Of a DNA stretch of 64,000 bases, positions 17,770 through 26,589 are shown piece after piece. The stretch comes from Flavobacterium sp. 123 (GTDB lineage Bacteria; Bacteroidota; Bacteroidia; Flavobacteriales; Flavobacteriaceae). The DNA lies in assembly GCF_003634825.1 (NCBI RefSeq), contig NZ_RBXD01000001.1, positions 2,130,501 to 2,194,500 of the forward strand, in the 5' to 3' direction. The notes beneath the pieces were generated by a model. The model did no database searches, was not told where the DNA came from, and saw only the letters and a list, made by a program, of their open reading frames with translations. How positions within the stretch are numbered: the first letter of the stretch is position 1; every line of letters begins with the position of its first letter. Both the position numbers and the translations under genes were made by a program.

Positions 17770-18636
17770 ATGTCAAATGAACAAACCGCTATAAAGGCTA
17801 CTTATTTTAGTATTATTGGTAATACCTGTCTTGCTATAATAAAAGGGTTAGCAGGGTTTTTCGGAAATTCATATGCACTTATAGCAGACGCAATTGAATC
17901 TACTACAGATATATTTTCTTCTTTATTAGTTTTATTTGGAATAAAATATTCTAATAAACCAGCAGATGATAATCATCCTTATGGTCATGGTCGTGCAGAG
18001 CCATTGGTTACTTTTTTGGTTGTGGGATTTTTAATTACTTCGGCTACTATAATTGCCTATGAGAGTATTTTGAATATCCAAACGCCTCACGATTTACCCA
18101 AATCATGGACATTATTCATACTTGGTGCTATTATTATGTGGAAAGAATATTCATTCCGTATCGTCATGAAACGTAGCAAGCAAACCAACAGTTCTTCTTT
18201 AAAAGCTGATGCATGGCACCACAGAAGCGATGCAATAACTTCAGTAGCTGCTTTTGTTGGAATTACGATTGCTTTAGTTTTAGGCAAAGGATATGAATCT
18301 GCAGATGATTGGGCTGCTCTTTTTGCTTCTGGTTTTATTTTATATAACAGTTATTTGATTTTCAGACCAGCTTTGGGAGAAATAATGGATGAACATCTTT
18401 ATGATGATTTAATTGAAGATATCAGACGTGTTTCACATCAGGTGGATGGGATAATAGATACTGAAAAATGTTTTATTCGTAAATCAGGAATGAAATATCA
18501 TGTAGACCTACACGCTCGTGTTGATGCAACTATTTCTGTAAAAGAAGGACATGATTTAGCACATTTGCTCAAAGATACTTTGCGAAGTGAGATTCCTGAA
18601 TTAGGGCATGTTTTAATTCATGTGGAACCTAATTAA
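17770..18636 (+). CDS. Cation diffusion facilitator (CDF) metal exporter
   Basis: A 288-aa inner-membrane antiporter of the FieF/ZitB type. It has about six transmembrane segments in residues 12-210, and a cytoplasmic metal-binding domain (about 212-288). Helix 2 carries ALIADAIESTTDIFSS, the HPYGHGRAEPL loop is canonical, and helix 5 carries ADAWHHRSDA with the His/Asp pair of the transport site. The C-terminal domain has VDLHARVDATISVKEGHDLAH. Family substrates are Zn, Fe, Cd or Mn. The first site reads D-E-D where Zn exporters often have H/D-D, so specificity is open. It is a single-gene unit. Confidence 0.88.
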   Translation: MSNEQTAIKATYFSIIGNTCLAIIKGLAGFFGNSYALIADAIESTTDIFSSLLVLFGIKYSNKPADDNHPYGHGRAEPLVTFLVVGFLITSATIIAYESILNIQTPHDLPKSWTLFILGAIIMWKEYSFRIVMKRSKQTNSSSLKADAWHHRSDAITSVAAFVGITIALVLGKGYESADDWAALFASGFILYNSYLIFRPALGEIMDEHLYDDLIEDIRRVSHQVDGIIDTEKCFIRKSGMKYHVDLHARVDATISVKEGHDLAHLLKDTLRSEIPELGHVLIHVEPN

Positions 18637-18653
18637 TAAGAAGTTGATAAAAC

Positions 18654-18689
18654 AAAAAATCCCAAAGTCTAATAGCTTTGGGATTTTTT
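18654..18689. terminator. Bidirectional terminator between the CDF gene and aroQ
   Basis: A perfect stem AAAAAATCCCAAAG with its complement has T-runs on both strands. It serves the two convergent genes. Confidence 0.85.
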
Positions 18690-18716
18690 GTTTGAAACAG
18701 TAGTTTTATAAAGTAA

Positions 18717-19130
18717 TTACAAAAAAGACTGTATTGCTAGTTCATAACTTTTTAGACCAAAACCTAAAATTACTCCTTTGGCATTGCCTGAAATATATGA
18801 TTGATGACGGAAACTTTCGCGAGAGAAAGTATTTGATATGTGAACTTCAATTACGGGTGTTGTTATCGCTTTTATGGCATCTCCAATTCCTATAGAAGTA
18901 TGGGTGTAAGCACCAGCATTAAGAATAATACCATCATATGCAAAACCAAATTCTTGTATTTTATCAATTAATTCTCCTTCAATGTTGCTTTGATAGTATG
19001 TGAAATCAATAGCAGGAAATTTTGATTTTAAAGTTTCAAAATAATCTTCAAAGGTTAGACTGCCATATACTTCAGGTTCTCTTTTTCCTAAAAGATTCAG
19101 ATTAGGGCCATTAATGATGCAAATTTTCAT
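18717..19130 (-). CDS. aroQ: Type II 3-dehydroquinate dehydratase
   Basis: A 137-aa enzyme of the shikimate pathway (3-dehydroquinate to 3-dehydroshikimate). The start INGPNLNLLGKREPEVYG carries the catalytic Arg17 and Tyr22. ILNAGAYTHTSIGIGDAI has the substrate-binding Asn and the catalytic-region His, and EVHISNTFSRESFRHQSYIS supplies the remaining active-site residues. The length is typical for the small type II dodecameric class. Confidence 0.96.
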   Translation of the reverse strand: MKICIINGPNLNLLGKREPEVYGSLTFEDYFETLKSKFPAIDFTYYQSNIEGELIDKIQEFGFAYDGIILNAGAYTHTSIGIGDAIKAITTPVIEVHISNTFSRESFRHQSYISGNAKGVILGFGLKSYELAIQSFL

Positions 19131-19151
19131 AATTCTTATTTTTGTAAAAAT

Positions 19152-19183
19152 AAAAAAACCGTTCTAATTAATAGAACGGTTTT
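19152..19183 (-). terminator. Terminator of the porin-family gene
   Basis: Perfect 12-bp stem AAAACCGTTCTA with its complement, a 5-nt loop, and a T-run on the minus strand. Confidence 0.82.
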
Positions 19184-19204
19184 GATAAAAATAGTTTTTT
19201 ATTT

Positions 19205-19771
19205 TTAAAATAATATTCCTGCAGAAACCTGTAGAACTGAGTTCTTAATTTGAGCATCTTTTGAAGCTTCTGTAAGACCTAGTACATATCTACCTTGGAT
19301 AAATAGACTTTTAGTAACTTTAAGAGTTAAACCACCAGCTGCAGCAAATTCAAATGTTTTAGAATTTTTATAATCAAATTCGTTTTTTTCGCTCAATAAA
19401 AATGAAGCTTGTGGGCCTAAATCTAAACTTATACTTTTATTTAAACTGATTTTTGCAAGAACAGGAATTGAGATATAACCCAATTCATTTTTAAATTCTG
19501 TTATTGCATTTTTGTAAGTAGCACCTTGTGTAGAATATAATAACTCAGGTTGAATGGCTAAACCATCTGTTAGTTTAAGTTCAGCAACTAAACCTATATG
19601 GTAGCTTGTGATTGCATCAGTACTGTTATAATTAATCGAATTTACAGTGATGTCTGTTCCGCTTTGATTTGCATAATTTATCCCTCCTTTAATTCCTAAT
19701 TTTACTAGTTGCGCTTGCATGTTTATTGAAACTGCAAGAAACAAGATTGTTGCTAAAATTACTTTTTTCAT
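19205..19771 (-). CDS. Porin-family outer-membrane beta-barrel protein
   Basis: A 188-aa protein with a signal peptide (residues 1-20, ending MQAQ). An 8-stranded-type small barrel follows, starting LVKLGIKGGINYANQSG and showing repeated alternating strands (HIGLVAELKLTDGLAIQPELLYS, YISIPVLAKISL). This is the PorT/OMP_b-brl_2 pattern common in Bacteroidota. The role is unknown. It shares its architecture with the two rightward genes at 20065 and 20758. It has its own terminator and a 290-bp divergent upstream region. Confidence 0.85.
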   Translation of the reverse strand: MKKVILATILFLAVSINMQAQLVKLGIKGGINYANQSGTDITVNSINYNSTDAITSYHIGLVAELKLTDGLAIQPELLYSTQGATYKNAITEFKNELGYISIPVLAKISLNKSISLDLGPQASFLLSEKNEFDYKNSKTFEFAAAGGLTLKVTKSLFIQGRYVLGLTEASKDAQIKNSVLQVSAGILF

Positions 19772-20030
19772 GGTATTGATTTTAAACGATTATTAATTAA
19801 ACTCTTAAGTTAAAACTCTTCAATTTGACAATTATTGCATCTCATTTTTTAATTGTAAAATTAGTTGCCGCAATTGTGATACCAAATTTAGAGTAATTTA
19901 GTGTTAAATAGAGCTGTTTTTTTAAATTTAATTGTAGTCTATTTTTTATAATTACAAATGATTTGTAGGTTAATATACTGCTAATCAGTTGTTTTATTGG
20001 TTTTTTAAACAAAATTAAACTAGTATTTTT

Positions 20031-20038
20031 TAACTTTG
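20031..20038 (+). promoter_or_regulatory. -7 promoter element (TAACTTTG)
   Basis: The box matches TAnnTTTG and sits 26 nt before the ATG of the beta-barrel gene at 20065. No -33 TTG lies at the usual 18-20 bp distance. Confidence 0.45.
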
Positions 20039-20064
20039 AAGTATCAATTCTAAATAATATAATT

Positions 20065-20601
20065 ATGAGAAAAATTATTTTAGTTTTAGTAGTCGTATTA
20101 ACATCTAGTCTTGTTAATGCACAGGAAAAAAAAGGTGATGGTCAAACATCTGAAGGTAAATGGTTGATAGAAGTTAACACTGGTTTTGGAACTCCTATGG
20201 GAGCTAACACCGGGTTTAGTTATTCTTCTACAAACGGTGACTCTGTATATAATATAGGTGCTGAAGCGGGTTATTTTGTAGTTAATGATTTAGCCGTAAA
20301 AGTAGGTTTAGGTTACGGTGGGATGAACACAGATATTTTTGACACAAATATCTTTTCCTATAAAATTGGCGCAAAATACTATATTGTAAGTATGTTTCCA
20401 GTTCAAGTTGATTACTCGGGTGCTACAATGAAAGATGAACCTGAAGATCCGTCTTATTTAGGTTTACAAGCCGGATATGCTTGGTTTCTAGGATCTAATG
20501 TGAGTATTGAGCCTGGAATACGATATAATTTGAGTTTAAATAATAATTATAGTGACCAAGATACTTTTCAAGTTAATGTTGGATTTGCCTTGCATTTTTA
20601 A
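20065..20601 (+). CDS. Small outer-membrane beta-barrel protein
   Basis: A 178-aa protein with a cleavable signal peptide (residues 1-19, ending VNAQ). A Lys/Glu-rich short spacer is followed by barrel strands WLIEVNTGFGTPMGANTGF, AVKVGLGYGG and SVSIEPGIRYNLS-like segments, ending on aromatic-terminated strand VNVGFALHF (C-terminal Phe), the usual beta-signal for outer-membrane insertion. The function is unknown. It is flanked by its own terminator. Confidence 0.8.
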   Translation: MRKIILVLVVVLTSSLVNAQEKKGDGQTSEGKWLIEVNTGFGTPMGANTGFSYSSTNGDSVYNIGAEAGYFVVNDLAVKVGLGYGGMNTDIFDTNIFSYKIGAKYYIVSMFPVQVDYSGATMKDEPEDPSYLGLQAGYAWFLGSNVSIEPGIRYNLSLNNNYSDQDTFQVNVGFALHF

Positions 20602-20626
20602 ATGTTTCACTATTTAACTGAATAAT

Positions 20627-20660
20627 AGAACCCTTCTAATATTTTGGAAGGGTTTCTTAT
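20627..20660 (+). terminator. Rho-independent terminator
   Basis: Stem AACCCTTC with its complement and a 10-nt loop, followed by TTCTTATTT. It lies 26 nt after the barrel gene. Confidence 0.75.
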
Positions 20661-20757
20661 TTATTGATTAAATAGAATGTTATTAAATAAGAAAATAGTT
20701 ACTAATTTTAATTTCATATTGCTTATATTTACTACACTAACCTTAAAATATAATTAA

Positions 20758-21270
20758 ATGAAAAAGATTGTCTTAGTAATGGTTTCATTATTAGTCTATG
20801 GATTTACAAATGCTCAAGAAGCAAAATTTGGAGTAATGGCAGGACTTGATTTCGCATCTGCAAAAGGAGTTTACCCAGGTGGTTCAGTCTCAGAGTCAGA
20901 GACTGGTTTTTACATAGGGGCTTTAGTTGATTTTACAGTTTCAAATCAATTTCATATTCAACCTGAATTAGAATTAGTCTTTATTAAGGATTCAAAACAA
21001 TTGCAATTGCCAATTCTTGCAAAAGTTGTGGTAGTAGATAAATTAAGCCTTCTATTAGGTCCAGATTTGCTGTTTGATTTGGACAAAAAAACTCCTGGTG
21101 TTAAAACATTTGGTTTAGGTCTAGATTTTGGTGGGGCATATGATATTAATAAAAACCTGAGTATTGAAGCAAAATATAATTTAGGTTTAACTAACTTAAT
21201 AGAAAATGCGCCGTCAGGATATAGTGCAAAAATTAGTGGTTTTTTTGCAGGTGTTGGATATAAATTTTAA
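20758..21270 (+). CDS. Small outer-membrane beta-barrel protein
   Basis: A 170-aa protein. The signal peptide covers residues 1-19 (ending TNAQ). The barrel begins AKFGVMAGLDFASAKG and ends on the strand SGFFAGVGYKF with the C-terminal Phe. The inner segment LQLPILAKVVVVDKLSLLLGP matches the porin-family gene at 19205, so the two are likely distant paralogues. The function is unknown. It has its own terminator. Confidence 0.82.
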   Translation: MKKIVLVMVSLLVYGFTNAQEAKFGVMAGLDFASAKGVYPGGSVSESETGFYIGALVDFTVSNQFHIQPELELVFIKDSKQLQLPILAKVVVVDKLSLLLGPDLLFDLDKKTPGVKTFGLGLDFGGAYDINKNLSIEAKYNLGLTNLIENAPSGYSAKISGFFAGVGYKF

Positions 21271-21289
21271 TCGACAATTTGGTTTAAGT

Positions 21290-21317
21290 AAAACCTCTCT
21301 TTTGGAGAGGTTTTTTT
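21290..21317 (+). terminator. Rho-independent terminator
   Basis: Stem AAAACCTCTC with its complement, a 5-nt loop and seven T residues. It lies 20 nt after the barrel gene and 30 nt before xerD. Confidence 0.85.
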
Positions 21318-21346
21318 ATGCGTTATAAATAGCTTTACTTTGTATC

Positions 21347-22246
21347 ATGAATTGGAAATCTTATATAAAAAATTATCAATCCTATCTAAGAATTGAGCGT
21401 GGTTTGTCAAAGAATACAATCGAAAATTATTCTTTTGACTTAGAACGGCTCTGTCTTTTTTTATCCCAAAACGAGATTGTAATTTCTCCAATAAAAATAA
21501 AAGAAGAAACCATTCAGCAATTTATTTATAGTGTTTCAAAACAAGTTAATCCTCGTTCACAAGCAAGGATAATTTCAGGGCTTAAAAGTTTTTTTAGTTA
21601 TTTAATCTTTGAAGATTTGCGTTCGGACAATCCTTTGGAATTAATAGAAACACCAAAGACAGGCCGAAAATTACCCGATACGCTTTCTGTAGATGAAATT
21701 GATTCGCTCATTTCTGCTATTGATTTAACATCAAATGAAGGAGAGCGCAATCGGGCTATGTTAGAAACGCTCTATGGATGTGGACTTCGGGTTTCTGAAT
21801 TAGTTTCGTTAAAAATATCCGATTTGTTTTTGGAAGAAGGGTTTGTCAAAGTTACTGGAAAAGGGAATAAGCAACGTTTCGTACCCATTGGTGATTTAAC
21901 TCAAAAGTATATAGAAATTTATAGAAATAACATCCGAAATCACATCACTATTAAGAAGGGTTTTGAAGATATATTGTTTTTAAATAGGCGAGGTAGCCAG
22001 CTTACTCGAGCTATGATTTTTACTATAATAAAAGATTTAGCTGTAAAGAATAAGTTGAACAAGACTATTAGTCCTCATACGTTGCGACATTCTTTTGCCA
22101 CACATCTTCTTGAAAATGGTGCTGATCTACGCTCAATACAATTGATGTTAGGTCATGAATCCATAACGACCACAGAAATATACGTACATCTCGACAGAAA
22201 GTTTTTGACGCAAGTAATTAATTCTTTTCATCCAAGGAAAGGTTAG
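21347..22246 (+). CDS. xerD: Site-specific tyrosine recombinase XerD
   Basis: A 299-aa recombinase of the length typical for XerC/D. The N-terminal SAM-like domain spans about 1-95. The catalytic set is complete: Arg148 (GLRVSEL), Lys172 (GKGNKQR), His244 and Arg247 (HTLRHSF), His270 (LGHESITTT) and the nucleophile Tyr279 (EIYVHLD). The C-terminal helix ends FHPRKG. With XerC or alone it resolves chromosome dimers at dif. The surroundings are housekeeping genes, so this is the cellular enzyme and not a mobile-element integrase. Confidence 0.93.
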   Translation: MNWKSYIKNYQSYLRIERGLSKNTIENYSFDLERLCLFLSQNEIVISPIKIKEETIQQFIYSVSKQVNPRSQARIISGLKSFFSYLIFEDLRSDNPLELIETPKTGRKLPDTLSVDEIDSLISAIDLTSNEGERNRAMLETLYGCGLRVSELVSLKISDLFLEEGFVKVTGKGNKQRFVPIGDLTQKYIEIYRNNIRNHITIKKGFEDILFLNRRGSQLTRAMIFTIIKDLAVKNKLNKTISPHTLRHSFATHLLENGADLRSIQLMLGHESITTTEIYVHLDRKFLTQVINSFHPRKG

Positions 22247-22270
22247 GATTTCGTCTTCATTATATTGAAT

Positions 22271-22308
22271 AAAAAAAGCATCTCAGAAACTTCTGAAATG
22301 CTTTTTTA
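22271..22308. terminator. Bidirectional terminator between xerD and rny
   Basis: An A-rich/T-rich flanked hairpin AAAAGCATCTCAGAA with nearly perfect complement. It serves the two convergent genes. Confidence 0.78.
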
Positions 22309-22338
22309 TTTTTGTTTAATTCGACAAACGATTAAACT

Positions 22339-23904
22339 TTATTTTGCAATATTAACTGCTCTAGTTTCTCTGATTACAGTTACTTTAACTTGACCAGGAT
22401 AGGTCATCTCTGTTTGAATTTTTTGTGATATTTCAAAAGATAAAGTTGCAGCATTGTCATCCGAAACTTTTTCGCTTTCTACAATAACACGAAGTTCTCT
22501 ACCCGCTTGAATAGCGTAAGCATTTTTAACTCCACTAAACCCGTAAGCTACTTCTTCTAAATCTTTTAAACGTTGAATGTAAGAATCTAATACTTGTCTT
22601 CTTGCTCCAGGTCTTGCTCCAGATATAGCATCACAAACTTGTATAATTGGAGATAATAATGATTTCATTTCTATCTCATCGTGGTGCGCACCAATCGCGT
22701 TGCAAACCTCTTCTTTCTCGCCATATTTTTCTGCCCACTGCATTCCTAATAAAGCGTGTGGTAAATCACTTTCAGTATCTGGAACTTTACCAATATCATG
22801 TAATAAACCAGCTCTTTTAGCAAGTTTTACATTAAGTCCTAATTCAGCAGCCATAATTCCACAAAGTTTTGATACTTCGCGAGAGTGTTGCAATAAGTTT
22901 TGACCATAAGAAGAACGGTATTTCATGCGTCCTACAACTTTTATTAATTCAGGATGCAATCCATGGATACCTAAATCAATAACAGTACGCTTACCTACTT
23001 CAATGATTTCATCGTCAATTTGTTTAGCTGTTTTAGCAACCACCTCTTCAATACGTGCAGGGTGAATACGTCCATCAGTAACTAATTTGTGTAAAGACAA
23101 ACGAGCAATTTCTCTACGAACTGGATCAAAGCAAGAAAGAATAATCGCTTCTGGAGTATCATCTACAATGATTTCAACACCAGTTGCAGCTTCAAGTGCT
23201 CTAATATTTCGACCTTCACGACCAATGATACGTCCTTTAACATCATCAGATTCAATGTTGAAAACAGAAACGCAATTTTCTACAGCTTCCTCTGTTCCAA
23301 CTCTTTGGATTGTGTTGATGATAATTTTCTTCGCTTCTTGTTGCGCAGTAAGTTTAGCTTCCTCAATTGTATCTTGTATATGAGACATCGCTTTGCTTTT
23401 AGCTTCAGATTTTAATCCTTCAACTAATTGCTCTTTTGCTTCTTCGGCAGACAATCCAGAAATTACTTCTAATTGTTGCAATTGGCTTTTGTGTAATTTA
23501 TCAACTTCAGCTTGTTTTTTGTCTAAAGTTTCTATTTTATTAGTGTATTCAAGTGTTTTAGCTTCAAAGTCGTCATTAACTCTTTTGGCTTTAGCTAATT
23601 CATTTGAGATTTGAGATTCTTTATCACGAACTCTTTTTTCTACTTCTGCTACTTTTTTATCGCGGGAAAGTATTACTTGTTCGTGTTCTGATTTTAGTTC
23701 GATAAATTTTTCTTTTGCTTGAAGAATTTTATCTTTTTTAATGTTCTCCGCTTCAAGATTTGCGTCTTTTAAAATTGATGCTGCTTCTTTCTTTGCGTTT
23801 TTGATTAGGTTAGAAATATTGCTTTTTTCTATGATTTTTGCTATTGCAAAACCTCCAGCTATACCAATAATTCCTGAAATAATGATCGTTAATATGTTGT
23901 CCAT
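22339..23904 (-). CDS. rny: Ribonuclease Y
   Basis: A 521-aa membrane-anchored endoribonuclease that initiates mRNA decay. It starts with one transmembrane helix (residues 4-22), followed by a long charged coiled coil (about 30-200). The KH RNA-binding domain contains [15 protein letters not shown] (about 230-244). The HD domain carries LLHDIGK and further on [10 protein letters not shown]. The C-terminal region ends [19 protein letters not shown], typical of the family. A 6S-like RNA and zapA lie upstream. Confidence 0.96.
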   Translation of the reverse strand: MDNILTIIISGIIGIAGGFAIAKIIEKSNISNLIKNAKKEAASILKDANLEAENIKKDKILQAKEKFIELKSEHEQVILSRDKKVAEVEKRVRDKESQISNELAKAKRVNDDFEAKTLEYTNKIETLDKKQAEVDKLHKSQLQQLEVISGLSAEEAKEQLVEGLKSEAKSKAMSHIQDTIEEAKLTAQQEAKKIIINTIQRVGTEEAVENCVSVFNIESDDVKGRIIGREGRNIRALEAATGVEIIVDDTPEAIILSCFDPVRREIARLSLHKLVTDGRIHPARIEEVVAKTAKQIDDEIIEVGKRTVIDLGIHGLHPELIKVVGRMKYRSSYGQNLLQHSREVSKLCGIMAAELGLNVKLAKRAGLLHDIGKVPDTESDLPHALLGMQWAEKYGEKEEVCNAIGAHHDEIEMKSLLSPIIQVCDAISGARPGARRQVLDSYIQRLKDLEEVAYGFSGVKNAYAIQAGRELRVIVESEKVSDDNAATLSFEISQKIQTEMTYPGQVKVTVIRETRAVNIAK

Positions 23905-23925
23905 GTTTGTTAAAATTTATATATA

Positions 23926-24086
23926 AAAAAGCCTACATTAGATTGCTTGAATAAACTCGAAAAGACAAGTTTTGAGCTAACTCGTTGTTCAAACTTCCAA
24001 ACTGAATTGGCTTGTTATAGTAACGATGATTTGCTCATTCTAAATTGTTAGTGTTGAGTTTACCAAATGTGAACTAATGTAGGCAG
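23926..24086 (-). ncRNA. ssrS: 6S RNA, 6S-Flavo type
   Basis: The 205-bp gap between zapA and rny holds no ORF. On the minus strand the two ends pair (ACTGCCTACATTAG at about 24086-24073 with CTAATGTAGGC at about 23941-23931), and the 3' end runs into a T-tract (23925-23930). That gives a closed rod of about 160 nt with a weakly paired middle, the architecture of 6S RNA, which sequesters housekeeping RNA polymerase. 6S RNA is classically encoded beside zapA, and Rfam holds a Flavobacteriia-specific family (6S-Flavo). Ends are estimated to within a few nucleotides. Confidence 0.78.
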
Positions 24087-24109
24087 TATCTTAGTCTATG
24101 TAAAGAACG

Positions 24110-24403
24110 TTAATTGTCGAGATATTGATCTAAAAGCGCATTGATTTTTTTAATTCGTTCAATAGTCGCTTCGCCATCAATGGCATTATCAATTTGTTTT
24201 TGTTCGGATTTTGATGCAAACTGTAACGCACACATGGCTAATACATCTTGCTTATCACGAACGGCATAATTTTCTTCAAATTGCTTTATCATCATATCAA
24301 TTTTTTTTGAAGCGCTTCGAAGCCCTTCTTCCTGAGATAGTTCTACCGTTAACGGGTAGACTCTGTCTGCAATTGATATTTTAATTTTAAGCTTATCGTC
24401 CAT
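24110..24403 (-). CDS. zapA: Cell division protein ZapA
   Basis: A 97-aa FtsZ-ring stabiliser. It starts MDDKLKIKISIADRVYPLTV, the small alpha/beta head of ZapA, then the long helix EEGLRSASKKIDMMIKQFEENY and the C-terminal coiled coil ending LLDQYLDN. The start is 8 nt from the stop of the small coiled-coil gene upstream, so they are one operon. The 6S-like RNA follows directly. Confidence 0.9.
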   Translation of the reverse strand: MDDKLKIKISIADRVYPLTVELSQEEGLRSASKKIDMMIKQFEENYAVRDKQDVLAMCALQFASKSEQKQIDNAIDGEATIERIKKINALLDQYLDN

Positions 24404-24411
24404 ATTTTTTA

Positions 24412-24702
24412 CTAATCTGATAGCTGTGCTATACAGTAATCAATTTCACGAATTAATGAATTTATTTTAAGCTTTGTATCTCTTTTGTTTTCGTCGCTGC
24501 CTAGTAATGTATTGGCAATTTTAAGTGTTTCATACTGCTTTTTAAGCGTTTCAATTTCTTGAGATTGCGTTTGTATGATAGCTGCAGCAGTTGTTAATTC
24601 TATTTTCAAATCTTGATTGGTTTTTTCTAAACTTTTTATTTTTATAAAAAGTTTGCCAACCTTATTTTCAAGAGTATCAATTATTTCTGCAATTACACTC
24701 AT
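24412..24702 (-). CDS. Small coiled-coil protein upstream of zapA
   Basis: A 96-aa protein that is coiled coil for most of its length (heptads from about 8 to 65: LENKVGKLFIKIKSLEKTNQDL), with a short C-terminal helix. No enzymatic motif is visible. Its position immediately before zapA (8-nt gap) and its size suggest a division-ring partner with a ZapB-like layout; that role is inference, and no sequence kinship to ZapB is claimed. Confidence 0.8.
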   Translation of the reverse strand: MSVIAEIIDTLENKVGKLFIKIKSLEKTNQDLKIELTTAAAIIQTQSQEIETLKKQYETLKIANTLLGSDENKRDTKLKINSLIREIDYCIAQLSD

Positions 24703-24870
24703 TATATATCCTATTCATTACTTAATCTTACAAAGTTAGTATTCCTTTTTATTATTACAATATTTTATTTGTTTTTTTACATTAAAAAAAATAATCTTCT
24801 TGTAGCCAGTTGGTTACGATTTGGCGTATTTTGTGTTTTTTTATGCATTACTTTTTTTATCTTAGCAAAA

Positions 24871-26577
24871 ATGAACCCAATGAAATTATTTGCATTTTGT
24901 ATTTTATTTAGCTGTACTGTTTTTGCTCAAAACGATTATCCTAAAGATTATTTTCGTTCCCCACTGGATATTCCGGTGCAATTGTCAGGTAATTTTGGAG
25001 AATTAAGACCAAATCATTTTCACGCTGGTTTTGATTTTAAAACCATGCAAAAAGAGGGGTTCAATGTATATGCGGTTGCCGATGGCTACATTTCAAGAAT
25101 AAAAATATCAACTTTTGGTAACGGAAAAACAATTTATATAGACCACCCAAATGGTTATACTTCAGTTTATGGACATCTACAAAAAGCATCAGATTCAATC
25201 GAAACTTTTATTAAAAAAACACATTACAAAGAGCAATCTTTTGAAATAGAAATGTTTTACAAGCCAAATGAAATTCCTATCAAAAAAGGACAATTAATTG
25301 CTTTTTCTGGAAATACAGGTGCTTCTGAAGGTCCTCATTTGCATTTTGAGTTTAGAGATACAAAAACAGAAAAAATTATTAATCCAATGCTTTTTGGATT
25401 TCAAAAATTTCTTAGAGATACTACAAAACCAATAGTTTCAGGGGTCTATGTTTATCCATTGGATTCAAAAACGAGTGTGAATCAATCCATGCGTCCCTTG
25501 TTATTAAATATGACTTTGCAAAAAGATGGTACCTATTTGTCAGATAAAGTTATCGCTAATGGTAAAATAGGTTTTGGCATCATTGCCAATGATTTTGATG
25601 ATGTTTCATTTAATAAAAATGGGGTGTATAAAGTGCAGTCTTATCTTAACGGAACTCCAAATTTTGGCTATCAGTTTGATACGTACTCTTTTGATGATAT
25701 GCGCTATGTTAATGCGCTAATTGATTATTCGAAGTATAAAAAAACAGATCAAAGAGTTCAAAAATTATTTATGAAAAAGCCCTATGCGTTGAACTTTATT
25801 GTCACGGATGCCAGTTATGGGGTTACTCAGGTTGTGCCAAATTTATCTTCGGTATGTCGTATTGAAGTTTCTGATTTTTATAATAATCAAACGGTGGTTT
25901 CAATACCTATTGAATATGATTTATTATCTACTATAATTGAACCGGAATCTAAAACATCGAGTTATTTTATAAAATCGAGTAAAGACAATAATTTTGCTAA
26001 AGAGAATATGTCGGTGTTTTTTCCTGCCAACACTTTTTATGATGATTTTGACATGAATTTTGATGTAAAAAACAATGTTTTATATCTTCATGAAGATACT
26101 GTTCCTGCTCATTCTAATTTCACTATTACAATTGTAGACTCACTTTTCACAGAAGCACAGCGGGAAAAAATATTTATTGGCAGAATTGAAGATAATAAAA
26201 TCAATTACAATACAACCTATCGAAAAGCTAATGTTTTTACAGCCAGATCAAAAACATTAGGTCAGTATAAATTAATTTTGGATACAATTGCACCAAAAAT
26301 TTCTATTTTAAAACCTATTGCAGGAAAATGGTTGACTGGAGTAAAGAATATTCAACTCACAATTAGTGATTCACTTTCGGGTATAAAATCATATAATGGA
26401 TACTTAAATGGGAAATGGATATTATTTGAATACGATAATAAAACCAAAAAAATCACTCATAATTTCAGCGATGGTATTGTTGCTGAAGGTACTAATGATT
26501 TAAAAGTTGTTGTAATTGATAATGTAGGAAATTCAACTACCTTTGAGACGCATTTCTTTAGAAGTCAAAAAAAATAA
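24871..26577 (+). CDS. M23 family peptidase (LytM domain), secreted
   Basis: A 568-aa periplasmic protein. The start at 24871 gives a clean signal peptide (MNPMKLFAFCILF...VFAQ); an upstream in-frame codon at 24769 would add 34 hydrophobic residues. The LytM/M23 domain is complete: HFHAGFDFKT (first zinc His and Asp), VYAVADGYISRI, YTSVYGHL, and GPHLHFEFRD with the HxH zinc/catalytic motif. A long beta-rich C-terminal part (about 190-568) has no recognised motif. Such proteins cleave or regulate cleavage of peptidoglycan cross-links. It is followed 12 nt later by a TonB receptor gene. Confidence 0.88.
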   Translation: MNPMKLFAFCILFSCTVFAQNDYPKDYFRSPLDIPVQLSGNFGELRPNHFHAGFDFKTMQKEGFNVYAVADGYISRIKISTFGNGKTIYIDHPNGYTSVYGHLQKASDSIETFIKKTHYKEQSFEIEMFYKPNEIPIKKGQLIAFSGNTGASEGPHLHFEFRDTKTEKIINPMLFGFQKFLRDTTKPIVSGVYVYPLDSKTSVNQSMRPLLLNMTLQKDGTYLSDKVIANGKIGFGIIANDFDDVSFNKNGVYKVQSYLNGTPNFGYQFDTYSFDDMRYVNALIDYSKYKKTDQRVQKLFMKKPYALNFIVTDASYGVTQVVPNLSSVCRIEVSDFYNNQTVVSIPIEYDLLSTIIEPESKTSSYFIKSSKDNNFAKENMSVFFPANTFYDDFDMNFDVKNNVLYLHEDTVPAHSNFTITIVDSLFTEAQREKIFIGRIEDNKINYNTTYRKANVFTARSKTLGQYKLILDTIAPKISILKPIAGKWLTGVKNIQLTISDSLSGIKSYNGYLNGKWILFEYDNKTKKITHNFSDGIVAEGTNDLKVVVIDNVGNSTTFETHFFRSQKK

Positions 26578-26589
26578 AATCTTCATCAT

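Noticed and set aside
21347..22246. Tyrosine recombinase considered as a mobile-element integrase
   Set aside because: Length, motifs and surroundings (rny, zapA) fit the cellular XerD; there is no tRNA target or flanking repeat.
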